Source: Desmodesmus armatus
Taxonomy: Eukaryota; Chlorophyta; Chlorophyceae; Sphaeropleales; Scenedesmaceae
Direction: 5' to 3'
Assembly: GCA_007449985.2 (NCBI GenBank)
Contig: VIIQ02000689.1
Span: 248,001 to 312,000 of the forward strand
DNA length: 64,000 nucleotides
The notes beneath the pieces were generated by a model. The model had not been told where the DNA came from and ran no database searches. It saw only the letters and a list, made by a program, of their open reading frames with translations. This document shows, one piece after another, positions 11,742 to 22,755 of the stretch. Numbering within the stretch: the first letter of the stretch is position 1; each line of letters begins with the position of its first letter. The position numbers and the translations under genes are program-made.

Positions 11742-12326
11742 ATGACAGCACCAGGCGACACAGTTGACTGCGACCAGCCCTTGGGCAGTGGACGTTTTGC
11801 AGGTAAAGTGGGGCTTGTGAGGGATTGTGGGAGAAACCAGCTTCAAACAGATGCCTACAACAACCGTGACATGCCACACATGTGCGGTTCCAGCCCAGCA
11901 TCAGCGTTCCCCAGGAAATGGTCACGTTCCGTTCCATCCGCTGCACCCACAGGAATGTGGGTCAGCAGGGGCCTGGTTCATCTTGTTCAGTTACTTACAA
12001 ACTTGTAAACCTATCCTCGGCAGTATAGGCCTTGTGAAGGTGCACGCACTGAGAATGACAACGGGTGGTGATGGATTGCACTGCCAACCGCAGGCGAGGC
12101 CAGAGGACAGCAGTCAGTCTGCAGCAGAGTGCAGCTTGTGGGTCTGTTCCCAGACGACCGCCAAGAGTGCGGCAGCAGGGTGCAGCAGCACCTCGGTCTG
12201 TTTACCCTGCCAGCAGAAGACCTGCAGCCCCCAACCTTGGCACAGTTTGCCCAACAGATTCAGCAGCTGGTAGCTGTTTCAGGCTCTCCTGGACGTCAGA
12301 ACTTCCACTACGGATATTCCTGGTAA
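11742..12326 (+). CDS. Unassigned small gene, tentative
   Basis: Three protein-like segments suggest a small + strand gene. An ATG at 11742 reads MTAPGDTVDCDQPLGSGRF up to a GTAAAG donor at about 11805. A middle block reads SVPQEMVTFRSIRCTHRNVG near 11905-11965. A terminal exon from about 12125 reads VQLVGLFPDDRQECGSRVQQ and later PAEDLQPPTLAQFAQQI, ending NFHYGYSW with TAA at 12324-12326. I could not join the first and middle blocks with consistent phase, and I do not recognise the family. The terminal exon is the best supported. Confidence 0.35.
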
Positions 12327-12694
12327 GCTGGTGCCACGGCCTGACAGCACAGGGCTCGTCCTGCTAGCGGGAGAGAGGGCGGGAATCTTATAACAGCTGA
12401 AGGAGTAGGGCTTGCTGAATGACTGTGCCTGCCCCCCTGTACTTGACGAATTCAACACTCTTGCTAGGTTTCACATCACGACCTGACCGGAGGATATAAT
12501 GATCAGCTGTGTCAACATAGGGGAGGGGACAACGTGTAGTTTACACCTATGTTGCGGGCTGCTGCCTGGTAAGGCAACAACAATCAGCCGCCGCGGCTAG
12601 GTGCTCTGCCGGCCCCCAAACAGTCATACCATGCATGAACCTGCTGTCAACCCAACTCATTGAGCCTGTGGTGCCTTCCACACATGATGCATTT

Positions 12695-12853
12695 CCACAC
12701 CACACCACACCACACCACACCACACCACACCACACCACACCACACCACACCACACCACACCACACCACACCACACCACACCACACCACACCACACCACAC
12801 CACACCACACCACACCACACCACACCACACCACACCACACCACACCACACCAT
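12695..12853. repeat. (ACACC)n microsatellite, about 31 units
   Basis: An almost perfect pentanucleotide array of about 159 bp. Because the unit is 5 bp and stop-free, all frames of both strands are open across it, producing spurious His/Pro/Thr and Cys/Gly/Val/Trp open frames. Confidence 0.95.
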
Positions 12854-12854
12854 A

Positions 12855-12890
12855 GTCACTGTCACTGTCACTGTCACTGTCACTGTCACA
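12855..12890. repeat. (GTCACT)n hexanucleotide repeat
   Basis: Six copies directly abut the (ACACC)n array on its 3' side, separated by a few bases. Confidence 0.9.
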
Positions 12891-13942
12891 GGGCGCTGTC
12901 AGGCCCTGGGTTTTACCAACCCCAGCCAGCTGCTGCTCATAGACCTGCACCCCTGCTCACGCTCACCCAATGTGGTGCATGCCCACGCACTGGGGGCACC
13001 CACAACCCCACCGGCATGTAGATTCTTGAGACGCAAAGGGACCACCCTTTGTCAAGCGCGTGTGCCACATGGCCAGTGGCATCCTGCTAAATGCAATCCC
13101 GTGACAAAAAATGTTGGTGCTCACCATGTTGCTGAAACATTACGCTGTGGGCTGTGCTGCACTGTCATCTGCTTAAGCCTTTGGTGCTGACACCATCTGG
13201 GCTGTCGGCCCCCTCCTGCCAGGATGGCATGGAAGCAACCACCCCACCAACAACCCCTTGCGCAGGAGCTGCTGCCGCTGAGTCAGCACTGCTGAAACAG
13301 CACTGCTGGAACAGCACTAGTGCTGTTCAGTACTGTTCAGTTGGCACTGCAAATCACCAGCTCAGCCCTGCCACCCCCCCCCCTGCACTATCCTCCTGCC
13401 CCTCAAGCTGTCTAGGCTTTCCAATAGGTTGGAATTACTCACTTACGTGGAATTACTCACCAACAGCATCCGATCGCTTCCAATCGCAGGCAACTGGTCA
13501 CTAGCCGTTTCAGTCATAATCACTCAGGCCTGCTGCTGCGTTGCTTGTCTGCTGACACTGCGCTGTCTGCTGTCTGCTGACTCTCCAAACTGGCCACCAA
13601 GCTGGCCAACTGGTCGATCGACCTTCCGCCCCCCCTCCCCCCCCCCCCTCGGCGCCCGCACCGCTGTCCCCCATGCCCGCCCACCTGTACAGGTTGCAGC
13701 ACAGCTGGAGCACATGCCGTCATTGCATGAACATGGGAGCCGCAGAGTGGTTGCAGGTTTCACTTCACCACTCACGTGGCAACGCCCTGCATCGCCGATT
13801 GCGCAAGGGCGTTGGCATATGCATATGTATATCCGTCATATCATATGACGGTCACACTGAGCCTAACCTACCCCCCCTCCTCCCATGATGATCATGTTGA
13901 ATCCCCCCCCCCTGCTGCCACCCTCCCCACGTGCCTCCGCAG

Positions 13943-14537
13943 CTTTGGACACACAGTCCCCATACTGAGTGATGCCGCCCTCCAGGAGGCCTTCAGTTAC
14001 TTCCGGGACCAGGCCCAACAACTCGGCCCACTCGAGGCCGCCCGCACCAGCACACTCTACCTCTGGCCCACCAGCGAATCCGGCCCATGGAGCCTCAAGG
14101 AGTACCTGGCCCAAGGGGTGATTCATCACCAGTACCTGGCCCAAGGGGTGATTTATCACCAGTACCTGGCCCAAGGGGTGAGTCATCACCATGACAAGTT
14201 ACCTGGCCCACCTGGCCCGCTGGGTGCTACAGCCAGTGCCGGCATGCTGGCTGGGCGCAGGTCAGGGGAGGGGTCTACTGCTTTACTGGAAGGGAGTGCC
14301 ACTTGGGCTGTTGTGGCGCCAGGCAGCAGCAGTAAAGCCGCAGGGGCAGGTGATGTGAGCCAAGAGCTTAGCCCCAGTAGCAGCAGGGTGCTCAACCGCA
14401 GCGGCAGCAGCAACAGCAATGGGCCGGGTGGGCCTTGGGGAGGGTTCCTTGGCAGTGATACAGGTGGCAGCAGACAGGGGATTGGGGGAAAGGCAGGTGC
14501 GGTTGTGGCAGCAGCAGCAGGGGAGGATGCTGCCGCA

Positions 14538-14581
<44 letters not shown>

Positions 14582-14722
14582 AGTGGCAGTGGCAGTGGGA
14601 GATGGTGTGTTGATGGGTTTGACGCCTGTTCAGCAGCTAGGGGGTATGGCAGCAGCAGAGTCGGGTGCGTCAGGGGGTGGCGAACCAGACTATCAGCAGC
14701 ATCAGCAGTACACACAATCCCC

Positions 14723-14761
<39 letters not shown>

Positions 14762-14888
14762 GGTTGAGGAGGTGGTAGGGCCTGTGCGGCTGGATTCGAA
14801 TGCTGCTGGTGTGGCTGGTGGCAAGCAGGGACATGCTGGGACCCTGCCCAGTGCTGATGTCAGCAGAAGCACCAGCATGGAGCTGCCA

Positions 14889-14922
<34 letters not shown>

Positions 14923-15217
14923 AAGGAGCTGACGTGGCCGCCAACGACAACCAACCACTGCTGCTGACACATCAGCAGCAGCAGATGCCGGAGGGTGTTG
15001 AGGCCATGGTTGTGCTGCAGCATCCTGCTGCTACTGCTGCTGCCGCCAGGCCAGGTCCACACACACAGCTGCCCAGGGCGCGTACAGACAACCCTCCACA
15101 TACCATCAACATCGACCAGCGGCCATCCCTCAAGCGCCTGGCCTCTGAGGCAGTAGGTGGCCCAGCAGCTACCGCTGCAACAGGAGGCGAGGAGGGACAG
15201 GCTCGGGTGCTATCACT

Positions 15218-15255
<38 letters not shown>

Positions 15256-18200
15256 TGCAGCAGCAGCAGCAGCAGCAGCTGCAGTGGCACGCCAGCCTCA
15301 GCCGGGCCGCCACACAGGTGCTGTCTTCAGGTATGTCTGGTGAGACTGAGGGAGGCACCCGGAGTCCCACCTGGTCAGACAGCAGCAGGGCTGACTCAGC
15401 AGCCGCCATTGCTGCCGCTGCTGCTGGTGGCAGCAATAAGGCCGCGCGCAGGGGCGCTGCGCATAGCCCTCGCGCAGAGCAGCAGCAGCAGCAGCAGCGG
15501 TTACTGCTGCAGGCGGCTGCTGACGAGGCTGGCAGCAAGGCTTGGTCTGTGCAGCAGCAGCTCCACCAGCAGCAGCAGCTCCAGCAGCAGGTGTACCAGT
15601 CGCCATTCATGCAGCCAGCAACTGCAAACCCCACTCATCGGGACGCACCAGGGCAAGCCGCTGCTGGTGCTGCTGCTGCTGCTGCTGGTGCTGCTGCTGC
15701 TGCTGGTGGTGGTGGTGCAGCAGCGGCACAGCAGGCAGGGTTACCTTTCGGATCGATCCAGCAGGTGGGAATGGGGTTTGATCTTGAGCTGGCTGGCATC
15801 CCTACCTTCCAGGCAGCTGACAGCACAGCAGCAGCAGCAGCAGCAGGGTTTAGTCATTCTTTCTACACCAGCAGCACCATCCTGCCAGGCACTGCCAATG
15901 CAGGCACCAGCCTAAACCCTGCTGACCCCACACCCAGCCCAGGGTTTAGGCCCTCAGGGTTTCCTGCACTGACTCAGATGCAGCAGCTGCAGATCAGTGC
16001 GCTGTCCGGGCAGTACAGCCTTGGTGCTGCTGCTGCTGCTGCTGCTGCTGGCACTGCCAACTCTCAGGGGACCCCCTACTATCATAACCCAGCGGGCCTG
16101 TCAATGCCGCTGCTGCAGCCCGGCAGCAGTCAGTTTGATGCTGGGGGGCTACTGCATGTAGGGTCAGGCCCCCAGGGAGCTGTGGTAGCTGCTGGGGCTA
16201 ATGCAGCAGCAGCAGCAGCAGCAGTAGCTGGGTTCACGGCAGGAGAGGCAGCCGCCGCAACGGCGGCTGCGGGAGCGGCTGCGGCGGCTGGTGGCCTGGG
16301 CGGCAGCGGGGGCGGCGGTTGGCAGGTGGCAACGGGTGGGCGTGTGAAGAGTGAGACCAAGACCAAGTATGCTGACGGTGAGTCATGCAAGGGTTCATGC
16401 AGTATGCATTTTGCATCGACAGTGAATGGCGGCATGTGGGAGGTCAACTGCTGCAAGCAATGCCAGCAATGCAAGTCTAGTCCTCATGCTGCTGTGAATG
16501 GTGACATTGATGGGGCGAAACGCCTGCGTCTCTGCGCACTGAACTGAAAGCACGCCCAAGGCAGCTGGTGCAAGGTTGGTGCTGATGTGCGGGTGCGTGG
16601 ATGACTCATCGGACTGCGCACTCTGTTGCTGTTGCAGGTCGCTTCAAGGATGAAGCGCGCCACCAGCAGCGGCTGTCAGACATGCGTGAGCGCTGCAGCG
16701 CCCTGTTTGATGGCGTCATCAGAGACCACTTCCAGGTGCGCATGCATGTGTGTATGTGCTGCTAGTTGTTTACGCGTGTGTGTCAACACTTGATTGTGTT
16801 CTGTGAGGTTGTTCGCATGCATGTTTGCATGTGTGCATGAACAGTGTGTCAGCAGAGGGAGTGCATGGACTGATGCATGCTCAGCAAGGGCAGAGTACAC
16901 TTGGTGTGCTCAGCATGTGTGCTCAGCAAGGGCAGGGCGGGGCAGCAATACCTGCACTGTCATGCACGTGCCGCATGCATGCATATGTCATGTGACACTG
17001 TCATGGCATGACAAGGCAGGTTGGATGCTCCTGTACGCACACGCAGCTGTGGGGATTCGGCCAACAGCAAGATCAACGACAGGAGGCGGACTTGCAGGCG
17101 CCAACTCTCTTCATGACAGGCTTGCAATTGACTGGAGTAAAGCTGAGCATGGCTCCCTGTTTTGCCTGGCGTCCCCATGCTGCTGCTGCTGCTGTTGTGC
17201 CCTGCAGGTTGAGCATCACAAGAAGGTGATCTGCCTGGTGTGCAACTCAGTGGTGACACCCTATGAGGCCTACCACATCGATGCAGGTGAAATAGGGCGC
17301 CAGCTAGTACGTTCATTCAATGAGCGACTAAGTAAACTGGCTGGCTCTTGCCAGGCTGTCATGTGGCAGAGCAGCTACCAAGGGTCACCTTGTACAATGC
17401 ATGCTGCAAAGAGGTCATTCTTGCATGTGTCTCAAGTCAAGTGCTACTCTGTGGTCAGGTTCTCTCTTTCTTTCTCTGCATGACTATCTGACCATCATAA
17501 GAACAGGTGTGGCATGTTGCTATGAAACCTGTAAGGGGCTCACGCCATGGCCAGTATACTTGGATCTGGATGTGGTTGTGAGTGTGTCTTAGCCCTTGCG
17601 TTCCCGCTGCCCGCCCTCGCCTGCTGTGCTGCAGTGCGCAAGCACTTTGTGCGTCACCACGAGACCTGGCTCACAGGGGCCGGCTGTGACGTCAACATAT
17701 GGAGGAAAAGCTGCGCACCCATCGGCAGGGCCTTGTCCGGGACAGCAGCAGCAGCAGCAGCAGCTGGCGGCACCGCAGCAACTAGCAGAGCTGCAAAGAA
17801 GGCAGCAGCAGCAGCAGCGGCGGCGGCCGCATCAGATGCCACACCTGCAGCTTCTGCTGAAGCCGGCAGTAGTGAGGATGCTGCAGAGGGGGTGGAGGAG
17901 GAGGGAGGGGAGGAGAGATCGGAGGTTGCGGGCGCGGGCATGAGGGCTGGCCGGCAGTCAAGCACACGACTGGCTGATGGTGAGTAGCCACAGGGAGGGC
18001 TGTGGTTGAGTTTGAGGGAGCGGCCAGGCTGGCAAACTTTGCTTGAAGCAGGCACACAACCCGTCCATTTGGATCATTCGCAAATACTGGATGTATGAAC
18101 CTGATGAGAGGAGCATCTAGTTCAGCTGGAGTACATCAGCATGCACAGCCGTGCAAACTTGCAGGATAGTGTGTCCTGGATTGTCGTGACTCCAGCAGGT

Positions 18201-20122
18201 CCTCCAAGGCTGTGTAAGGACTGCACAGACTGTGGCCGCAGCACCTGCTTTTCTGACCCGCTTCGCTGCCCTTTTGCCTGTGTCTGTGTCCACAGGGCGC
18301 TACAAGGATCCAGTGCAGCACCAGCAGCGCATGGTAGGTGAACGCAGCTGTACATGCTGCAGCTGCGTTAGCACTACGGTCACAGCAGTACTGCTGTGCC
18401 GCAAGCACTGTCCCTTGCAGTACATCCTTCGACGCATGCTTCACCCCCAGATCATCAGCAGCACACTGTCCTATTGCTGCTGCTGCTGTAATAATAGCAG
18501 CATTTTTCCACTTGTGAACAAAGTGCCTGACTGTAAAAACAGCTAGCAGGTCCAAAGGCATCAGGGCGTGAAGATAGATGCTCGATGCTACAAGGACGCG
18601 CTCTGTCTTGTCAACACCCTGTTACTGCTGCTGACGCCCTGCCGCTGCTGTGACAACCCCCTGCTACTGCTGTGCAGGGTGAGATGGAGGCCCGCTGTGC
18701 CGCGCTGTTCAACGGTGCCGTATCGTCCCACTGGACCGTGACCAGCCACAAATCCATCACCTGCCACCTGTGTGCTACTTCCATCACACCCTACGCAGCT
18801 TACCACCCAGACTGCCTGCGCAAACACTTTGTCAGGAAGCATGAGGTGGGTCAGGTCTGGATCCAGACCACCTGGGTGGCCATTGCCTGACAGGAAGGAA
18901 TGGCAGTGCGTGTATGGCAGTCAGTGTTTTGGTCTTCACTTTCTTTTTTACGGTTCCCAGGAGGGGCGCACCCCCCACTATGCACCCCTTGGAAGCCTGA
19001 GCATCTCCACCAACTGATAACAAGCGCAATAGCACATGTTAAATTTCTTGAAAATCTTGAAATCTGGAAAATCTCAATCTTGAGGTGGGGGTGGAGGCAG
19101 CGGTTGGTCTGTCCGTCTGCATGCCTAGCCATGGGCCCTGCCCCATGAGAGCCCTCTCGAAGATGTGAGCTTTCTGATTTTGACAGGGTGCATTCTGCAG
19201 AGGGCCTTTGTATAGTATGCTTGATTTGAATGCAGCTCAGTTTGGAAGCACATACTGCTGCCTCCGACGGCTCCCCCGTGGCTAGCTTTAGCACAGCTCT
19301 GTGAGTGAGTGTGCAAAAAGTGCTAGGGAGCTGATGTCTATTCCCAAAAGCAATCCAGCAGAAAATCAGCCAATCATTAAGGGCTGTAAGCAAGAAGGTT
19401 GAGCCCTAGTTGGCGGTTGCCTGATGAGATGTATTTTTTTCAAGTGTGATTGGGTGGCTTTGTGCCACCGCCTGCAATTTGCAGATACAAAGCTTGGTAT
19501 CTTGCACGCGTGCACCGTATCTGCCTGCCGTGGTGTGCACCTCAATGCAGGTTGCATGCCAAACCCGTGCTGTGCTGCGCTGTGCTGTGGCATGCTGTGG
19601 TATGTGCTGACTTCAGGACGTGCTGATCGCTGCCGGGGTGGATGTTGCTGCCTGGAGCAAGGGCATCCCCCTGGGTCGCCGGAAGCTAAAGGCTCTTATG
19701 AACCAGCAGCAGCAGCAGTTCCTACTGGCACAGCAGCAGGCAATTCTGCAGCAGCAGATGCAGAACCTACAGCAGCAGCACCAGCTGCAGCAGCTGCACA
19801 GCCTACAGCAGCAGCAGCAGCAGCACCAGCATGCTGTGGCTGCTGCTGCTGGGGCTGGCAGCGGGTTGGCCCACGCAGGTGGAGACCTGTTCAGCTCTCC
19901 TTTTCAGCTGCCGCAGGTTTCACCACCGAAGACAGAGTTCAGTTCTGACCTGTGTTCTCAGCTCAACCCTCAGATCAGCTCTACACAGGTGCAGCTGCTT
20001 GGGGGTGGGGGTGGCCAGGGCGTCTTTGCAGGTGGGGGGCCTTCAGCAGCAGCAGCAGCAGCAGCGGCTGCTGCTGGCCAGCAGCCAGAGCCTTTGTGGT
20101 CTTGGCTGACACCTAACCCGAT

Positions 20123-20154
<32 letters not shown>

Positions 20155-20886
20155 GGGGAGTGCCGGCTTGGACAGCAGATGGGGTTGCTTCAGCTGGCGA
20201 GGGGTCACGGCCAGATCTGCAACAACACCAGCAGCAGCAGCAGTTTGTGTTCAGCAGCGCAGCCACGGCTGCACCACATACACAGCAGCAGCAGCAGGAG
20301 TGGCAAGCAGCTGCAGCAGCAGCTGCCCCAGCTGCTATAGGGTTGGTGATGTCTCAGGCACAGCAACAGACACCGGGCTCTGCCAGTGCCGTCCTCTCTC
20401 CTGCAGTCAATGCAGCAGCACTCCCAGCCCCTCTGGTGGCCGTGGTCGGGTTCTCAGACCACACACGTGCTGGGCTGGTTGGCAGCAGTGCACCACAGCA
20501 GCAGCAGCAGCAGCAGCAGCACACGGCGGTGCAGTCACTGGGGGTGCAGGAGGTTGGGCCTGCCAGCATGGTGGGGCAGCAGAATGCTGCAGTCAGCTTT
20601 GCAAATGGACAACAGCAGCAGCAGCAGCTGCAGCAGCAGCAGCAGCAGCAGCCTCTTGCAGCGGTAGCGGTCGGGGTCAAGCCAGAGCAGACGCACATCA
20701 CCAGCGCCCCTGCTGCTGCTGCTGCCGATGTTGCCATGCCAACCGTCAGCACTGCTGCTGCGGCGGCTGCAGCGGCAGCAGCGCTGTCAGACCCACCCGC
20801 AGGGCTTACCGGCATGCTGGCTATGGAGCGGAGGCTGCAGGGCCTCGGCGTTGGAGACAGCAGCACTGCAGCCGCCGCAGCCGCCA

Positions 20887-20917
<31 letters not shown>

Positions 20918-21323
20918 GCCTGATCGTACAGCCGCCGCAGCCGCCACCTCTGCTGCTGCTGCTGCAGGGTCTGACCGTACAGCAGCAACACAGGCGGCAG
21001 CGTCTTGCGCAGGGTTGCCGCTACCAGCTCCTTCTCTGTGGACCATCCACACAGGCCCCCAGGCGCACCATCCTGTGCCTGACAGTGGGGCAGCTGGATG
21101 GCGGGAGTTAGCAGCGGAGTGGGCCCGCAGTCCCTCCCTTGTGGACTTGCCACCGGGGTTTGGCCCTATGTCTTTGAGTCCTGCTGTGGGTGCTGATGCT
21201 GGGGGCTTGGGGGGTGTGAGCCTGACGGATGCAGAGATGGCTTTTCTGACGGGTGAGGTGGATGGGACTGAATTGGATGAGGTACTGTTGCAGCATGCTG
21301 ATTGGGTGTTTGAGTCAGCCTGA
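13943..21323 (+). CDS. Giant Ala/Gln-rich protein with two C2H2-like modules
   Basis: Exons: 13943-16377 (could start upstream), 16638-16735, 17208-17286, 17635-17979, 18296-18333, 18678-18845, 19617-21323; phases agree, about 1620 residues. The protein has an N-terminal helical region (SDAALQEAFSYFRDQ, TSTLYLWPTSESGPWSLKEY), then long poly-Ala, poly-Gln and Ser/Gly segments. Module 1 is ADGRFKDEARHQQR, ERCSALFDG, CLVCNSVVTPYEAYH, then RKHFVRHHE. An Ala/Glu-rich spacer separates it from module 2: ADGRYKDPVQHQQR, ARCAALFNG, CHLCATSITPYAAYH, then RKHFVRKHE. A second Gln-rich half ends TELDEVLLQHADWVFESA. Cys-x2-Cys and His-x4-His spacing suggests a BED/C2H2-type zinc site. The ADG/R intron (phase 1) is shared by both modules, so they arose by duplication. 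A nuclear regulatory role is inference. Confidence 0.75.
14101..14190 (+). repeat. 30-bp in-frame triplication
   Basis: Three copies of a 30-bp unit encode YLAQGVIHHQ-type decapeptides inside the first long exon. The third copy reads gtgagt where the others read gtgatt, so it resembles a splice donor. Confidence 0.85.
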
Positions 21324-21590
21324 GCTGGTGTTGGGTTTTGATGATTAATTTGAATTTTTGTTATGTGGAGTGTGGGCTGCGCCCAGGTTGTGTTGCAGGC
21401 TGGGTGTTTGAGTGGGGAGGAGGCGTGTCAGGATGTGGTGCAAATTGACCGCAGTTCGACAAGTCCGACGGAGTCTTGCTCTTGTGTTTGTGCCAAGCTG
21501 ATGGCGAGATGGATGGGGCTGAGTTGAATGAGGTTCCACTGCAGCATGCTGACTGGGTGTTTGAGTCACGCTGAGCCGGTGTGACTCGAC
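21253..21590 (+). repeat. Downstream duplicate of the zinc-module gene's 3' end
   Basis: The last codons and stop (21253-21330, DGTELDEVLLQHADWVFESA) recur at 21502-21583 as DGAELNEVPLQHADWVFES with a stop. A neighbouring stretch at about 21366-21450 likewise recurs near 21728-21815. This makes a decayed tandem duplication of the gene end plus 3' flank. Confidence 0.8.
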
Positions 21591-22755
21591 TTGGATATGT
21601 TGTAAAAAGACCGCAGAGGCTGAAGCTGTTGTGTCTGTCAATGCAAAGAAGTTGTTAGTGATGCATATGCATGTGCAGCTGAAGCTAGACGAGCGGGGCC
21701 CCCCAAACCCTTGGCTCGACTTGGATAGTGTGGGCTGTGCCAGGCTGTGTTGCAGACTGGGTGTGTTTATGTTGGGCTGATGCTTGCCGGAGTGAGCTGC
21801 AGAATTGACTGCGGCTTGACATTTATCTTCCCTTGCCAACCTGGCAGTGCTATAGCTGGTGTGCTAGCTGCACGGTCGTTACTGGCATGCCCTATATGCA
21901 GGGCATGAGTATAGGGTCCAGACAAGGTGTGACTTAGGCAAGCAAGGCTACCTTGTGAACCAGCACAATCTCCCAACCTTCGCTTCTGGTTGTGTCTCTT
22001 CGACTTTCACACTCTGCACACACTTTGCTCAGGGAGACGTTACAGAAGCAAAACACAACATGTGTTCAACACCACCACCACTACACAGCCTAAGAACTGC
22101 AACAAGGCACGCCTTGCCGGCTTCTCCAAGCCCTCTACATATGCAGTACAGCAGCCCACATTCGTTCTGGCACCTGCCATGCTTATAAGACAGCTGCCAG
22201 CGTACCACACAACAAATACTTTGCGGTGCGTGACTCCAACGGTCTCTTCCAGCACCCAGGACTCAACACACCACAGGATCTAAAACACAGCCGTGGATGG
22301 CGCTGATCGGGGCCCCATCCACAGTAGTGGCACATGTTGCGTTCTCACAACCGCTGTCACCTTCAGATACAAGCCACGTACGCAGCGATGTGTAGCACAA
22401 GCGCGGAACCCTACACGCAGTATCCTGCGCTTTGCCACTCCGGCCGCGGCCTTTTTTGTATCAATTGGGGAATTTAACAACCCGCCGTGAACACACATCT
22501 AGACCGTCACACAGCATTCATGCGCTGCCCTATGCAACGAACGGATCTCTCATCATCACGATTGCCACCGGCGGTAGGCCCCTTTAGCCAGGACATGCAA
22601 GACACTCAGGATGCGCCCAAACATCTTGCCAATCAGATACCCCCCAGTCTGCGACCACCGGCAGGGGTTTTTCACCGGCAAGCGACAGCAAGCTTTCTCT
22701 GCGCCGACGCTGTCATTGCTGCTGCACTTTTACAGCAGCACTGCGCGCCCTGCAC
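21591..22755. other. Convergent intergenic region
   Basis: Lies between the + strand zinc-module gene and the - strand secreted repeat protein, both of which end here. Apart from the duplicated 3' flank sequence I see no gene. TTACA at 22730-22734 is a TGTAA motif on the - strand, about 22 bases past the secreted-protein stop. Confidence 0.45.

Larger units (their letters stand above)
12327..13942. other. Repeat-rich spacer, possible upstream exon
   Basis: Apart from the microsatellites listed separately, this holds an 18-bp perfect palindrome aacagcactagtgctgtt near 13313-13330 and C-rich runs near 13630-13650. A possible upstream exon of the zinc-module gene at about 13690-13800 reads VAAQLEHMPSLHEHGSRRVV. 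The splice connection is unproven. Confidence 0.4.

Noticed and set aside
12547..13190. Open frames of 80-176 codons on both strands
   Set aside because: They are created by the stop-free (ACACC)n array; there is no non-repeat coding signature.
14392..15915. Poly-Ser, poly-Cys, poly-Leu frames on both strands
   Set aside because: These are alternative frames of CAG/GCT homopolymers inside the zinc-module gene.
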